5,181 nucleotides of DNA from Chloroflexota bacterium (GTDB lineage: Bacteria > Chloroflexota > UBA6077 > CF-72). Of the stretch, positions 4,886 through 5,181 are shown piece after piece. Below the pieces are notes generated by a model. That model was not told the DNA's origin. It saw nothing but the letters and a program-made list of their open reading frames with translations, and did no database searches. The stretch spans positions 1-5,181 of the forward strand of contig JAFAPL010000465.1 of NCBI GenBank assembly GCA_019247135.1, written 5' to 3'. Position numbers and translations under genes: made by a program. Each line of letters starts with the position of its first letter. Positions within the stretch are counted from its first letter, which is position 1.

Positions 4886-5181
4886 ATGGTCGCAACGGCT
4901 CCAGCGACATCTACGACAGCGACGACACCGACGACAGCGACGATCGTCGACGAGCTGCGCCAGCTCCTGCCAGAGGAGCAGATCCTCTGGCGCGACTATG
5001 ACCTGATGCTCTACGAGTACGACGGCTCGATCGACAAGCACCGGCCGGTCGCCGTCGTGTTTCCGTTGTCGGCCGAACAGGTCAGTGCCGTCGTCAAAGC
5101 GTGTAATCGAAACGGCGTGCCGTATACCGCGCGCGGCGCTGGCACCGGCCTCTCTGGCGGAGCGATCCCAGCGCGGGGCGG
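4886..5181 (+). CDS. glcD: FAD-linked oxidase, glycolate oxidase subunit GlcD-like, 5' part; 3' end beyond the window
   Basis: GlcD-type flavoproteins oxidise 2-hydroxy acids such as glycolate or D-lactate, passing electrons to partner Fe-S subunits or carriers. Seen: 98 complete codons before the right edge; a full protein of this family is about 450-500 residues. After a low-complexity Ala/Thr N-terminus (about 1-20), the start of the FAD-binding (PCMH) domain is clear: VDELRQLLPEEQILW, YEYDGS (43-48), RPVAVVFPLSAEQVSAVVKACN (53-74, read across) and the diagnostic pyrophosphate-binding loop YTARGAGTGLSGGAIP (80-95). The ATG at 4886 is the only plausible start, since the next in-frame ATG (codon 41) would remove conserved sequence. 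Family membership is firm. The exact substrate, and whether GlcE and GlcF partners follow, cannot be seen. It is co-directional with the ThiE-like gene 49 bp upstream, but no functional link is apparent. Confidence 0.92.
   Translation, partial: MVATAPATSTTATTPTTATIVDELRQLLPEEQILWRDYDLMLYEYDGSIDKHRPVAVVFPLSAEQVSAVVKACNRNGVPYTARGAGTGLSGGAIPARG
4913..4942 (+). repeat. 9-bp tandem repeat coding for a Thr/Ala-rich N-terminal tract
   Basis: ACGACAGCG, ACGACACCG and ACGACAGCG run in tandem, followed by ACG. This gives about 3.3 copies of a 9-bp unit in the glcD frame, encoding Thr-Thr-Ala/Pro. The unit is a multiple of three, so copy changes would alter protein length without breaking the frame. 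Confidence 0.75.

Overview
This is a GC-rich bacterial chromosomal segment that carries housekeeping genes. No phage, plasmid, CRISPR, rRNA or tRNA gene is visible. Codon third positions are strongly G/C throughout, and all the genes look native to one genome. The best taxonomic guess is Chloroflexota. It rests on a GreA whose N-terminus carries a recombinase-like helical domain, a layout I associate with that phylum, and on C/G-tract palindromic intergenic repeats of a type common there. This is inference from memory, not a computed placement.

Layout: (1) 1-464, minus strand: the first 154 codons of rsmG, encoding the 16S rRNA m7G methyltransferase; the gene runs off the left edge. (2) 465-571: a divergent promoter region with an AT-rich patch that can serve as a -10 box on both strands. 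(3) 572-1357, plus: a greA-type transcript cleavage factor with an extra N-terminal domain. (4) 1435-1743, plus: a small gene of unknown function. (5) 1816-3612, minus: complete glmS, convergent with the small gene, using a GTG start directly before the catalytic cysteine. (6) 3613-4158: a 546-bp divergent intergenic region. It holds a nested palindrome upstream of glmS and a roughly 214-bp imperfect inverted-repeat element. (7) 4159-4836, plus: a thiamine phosphate synthase/TenI-family protein that has lost most ThiE catalytic residues. (8) 4886-5181, plus: the 5' end of a GlcD-like FAD-linked oxidase, cut by the right edge.

The genes do not form one pathway. RsmG acts on ribosomes, GreA on stalled RNA polymerase, GlmS makes glucosamine-6-phosphate for cell-envelope amino sugars, the ThiE/TenI-like protein suggests thiamine or another phosphorylated-ligand role, and GlcD oxidises 2-hydroxy acids. 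Several plus-strand genes have a TANNNT hexamer 5-9 nt before the ATG and little or no Shine-Dalgarno sequence. This suggests leaderless transcripts, whereas glmS has a clear ribosome binding site.

I found no convincing previously undescribed multi-gene system. The most interesting items are the GreA fusion, the ThiE-like protein with a rebuilt active site, the palindromic element, and the paired CGTGCACG sites upstream of glmS.
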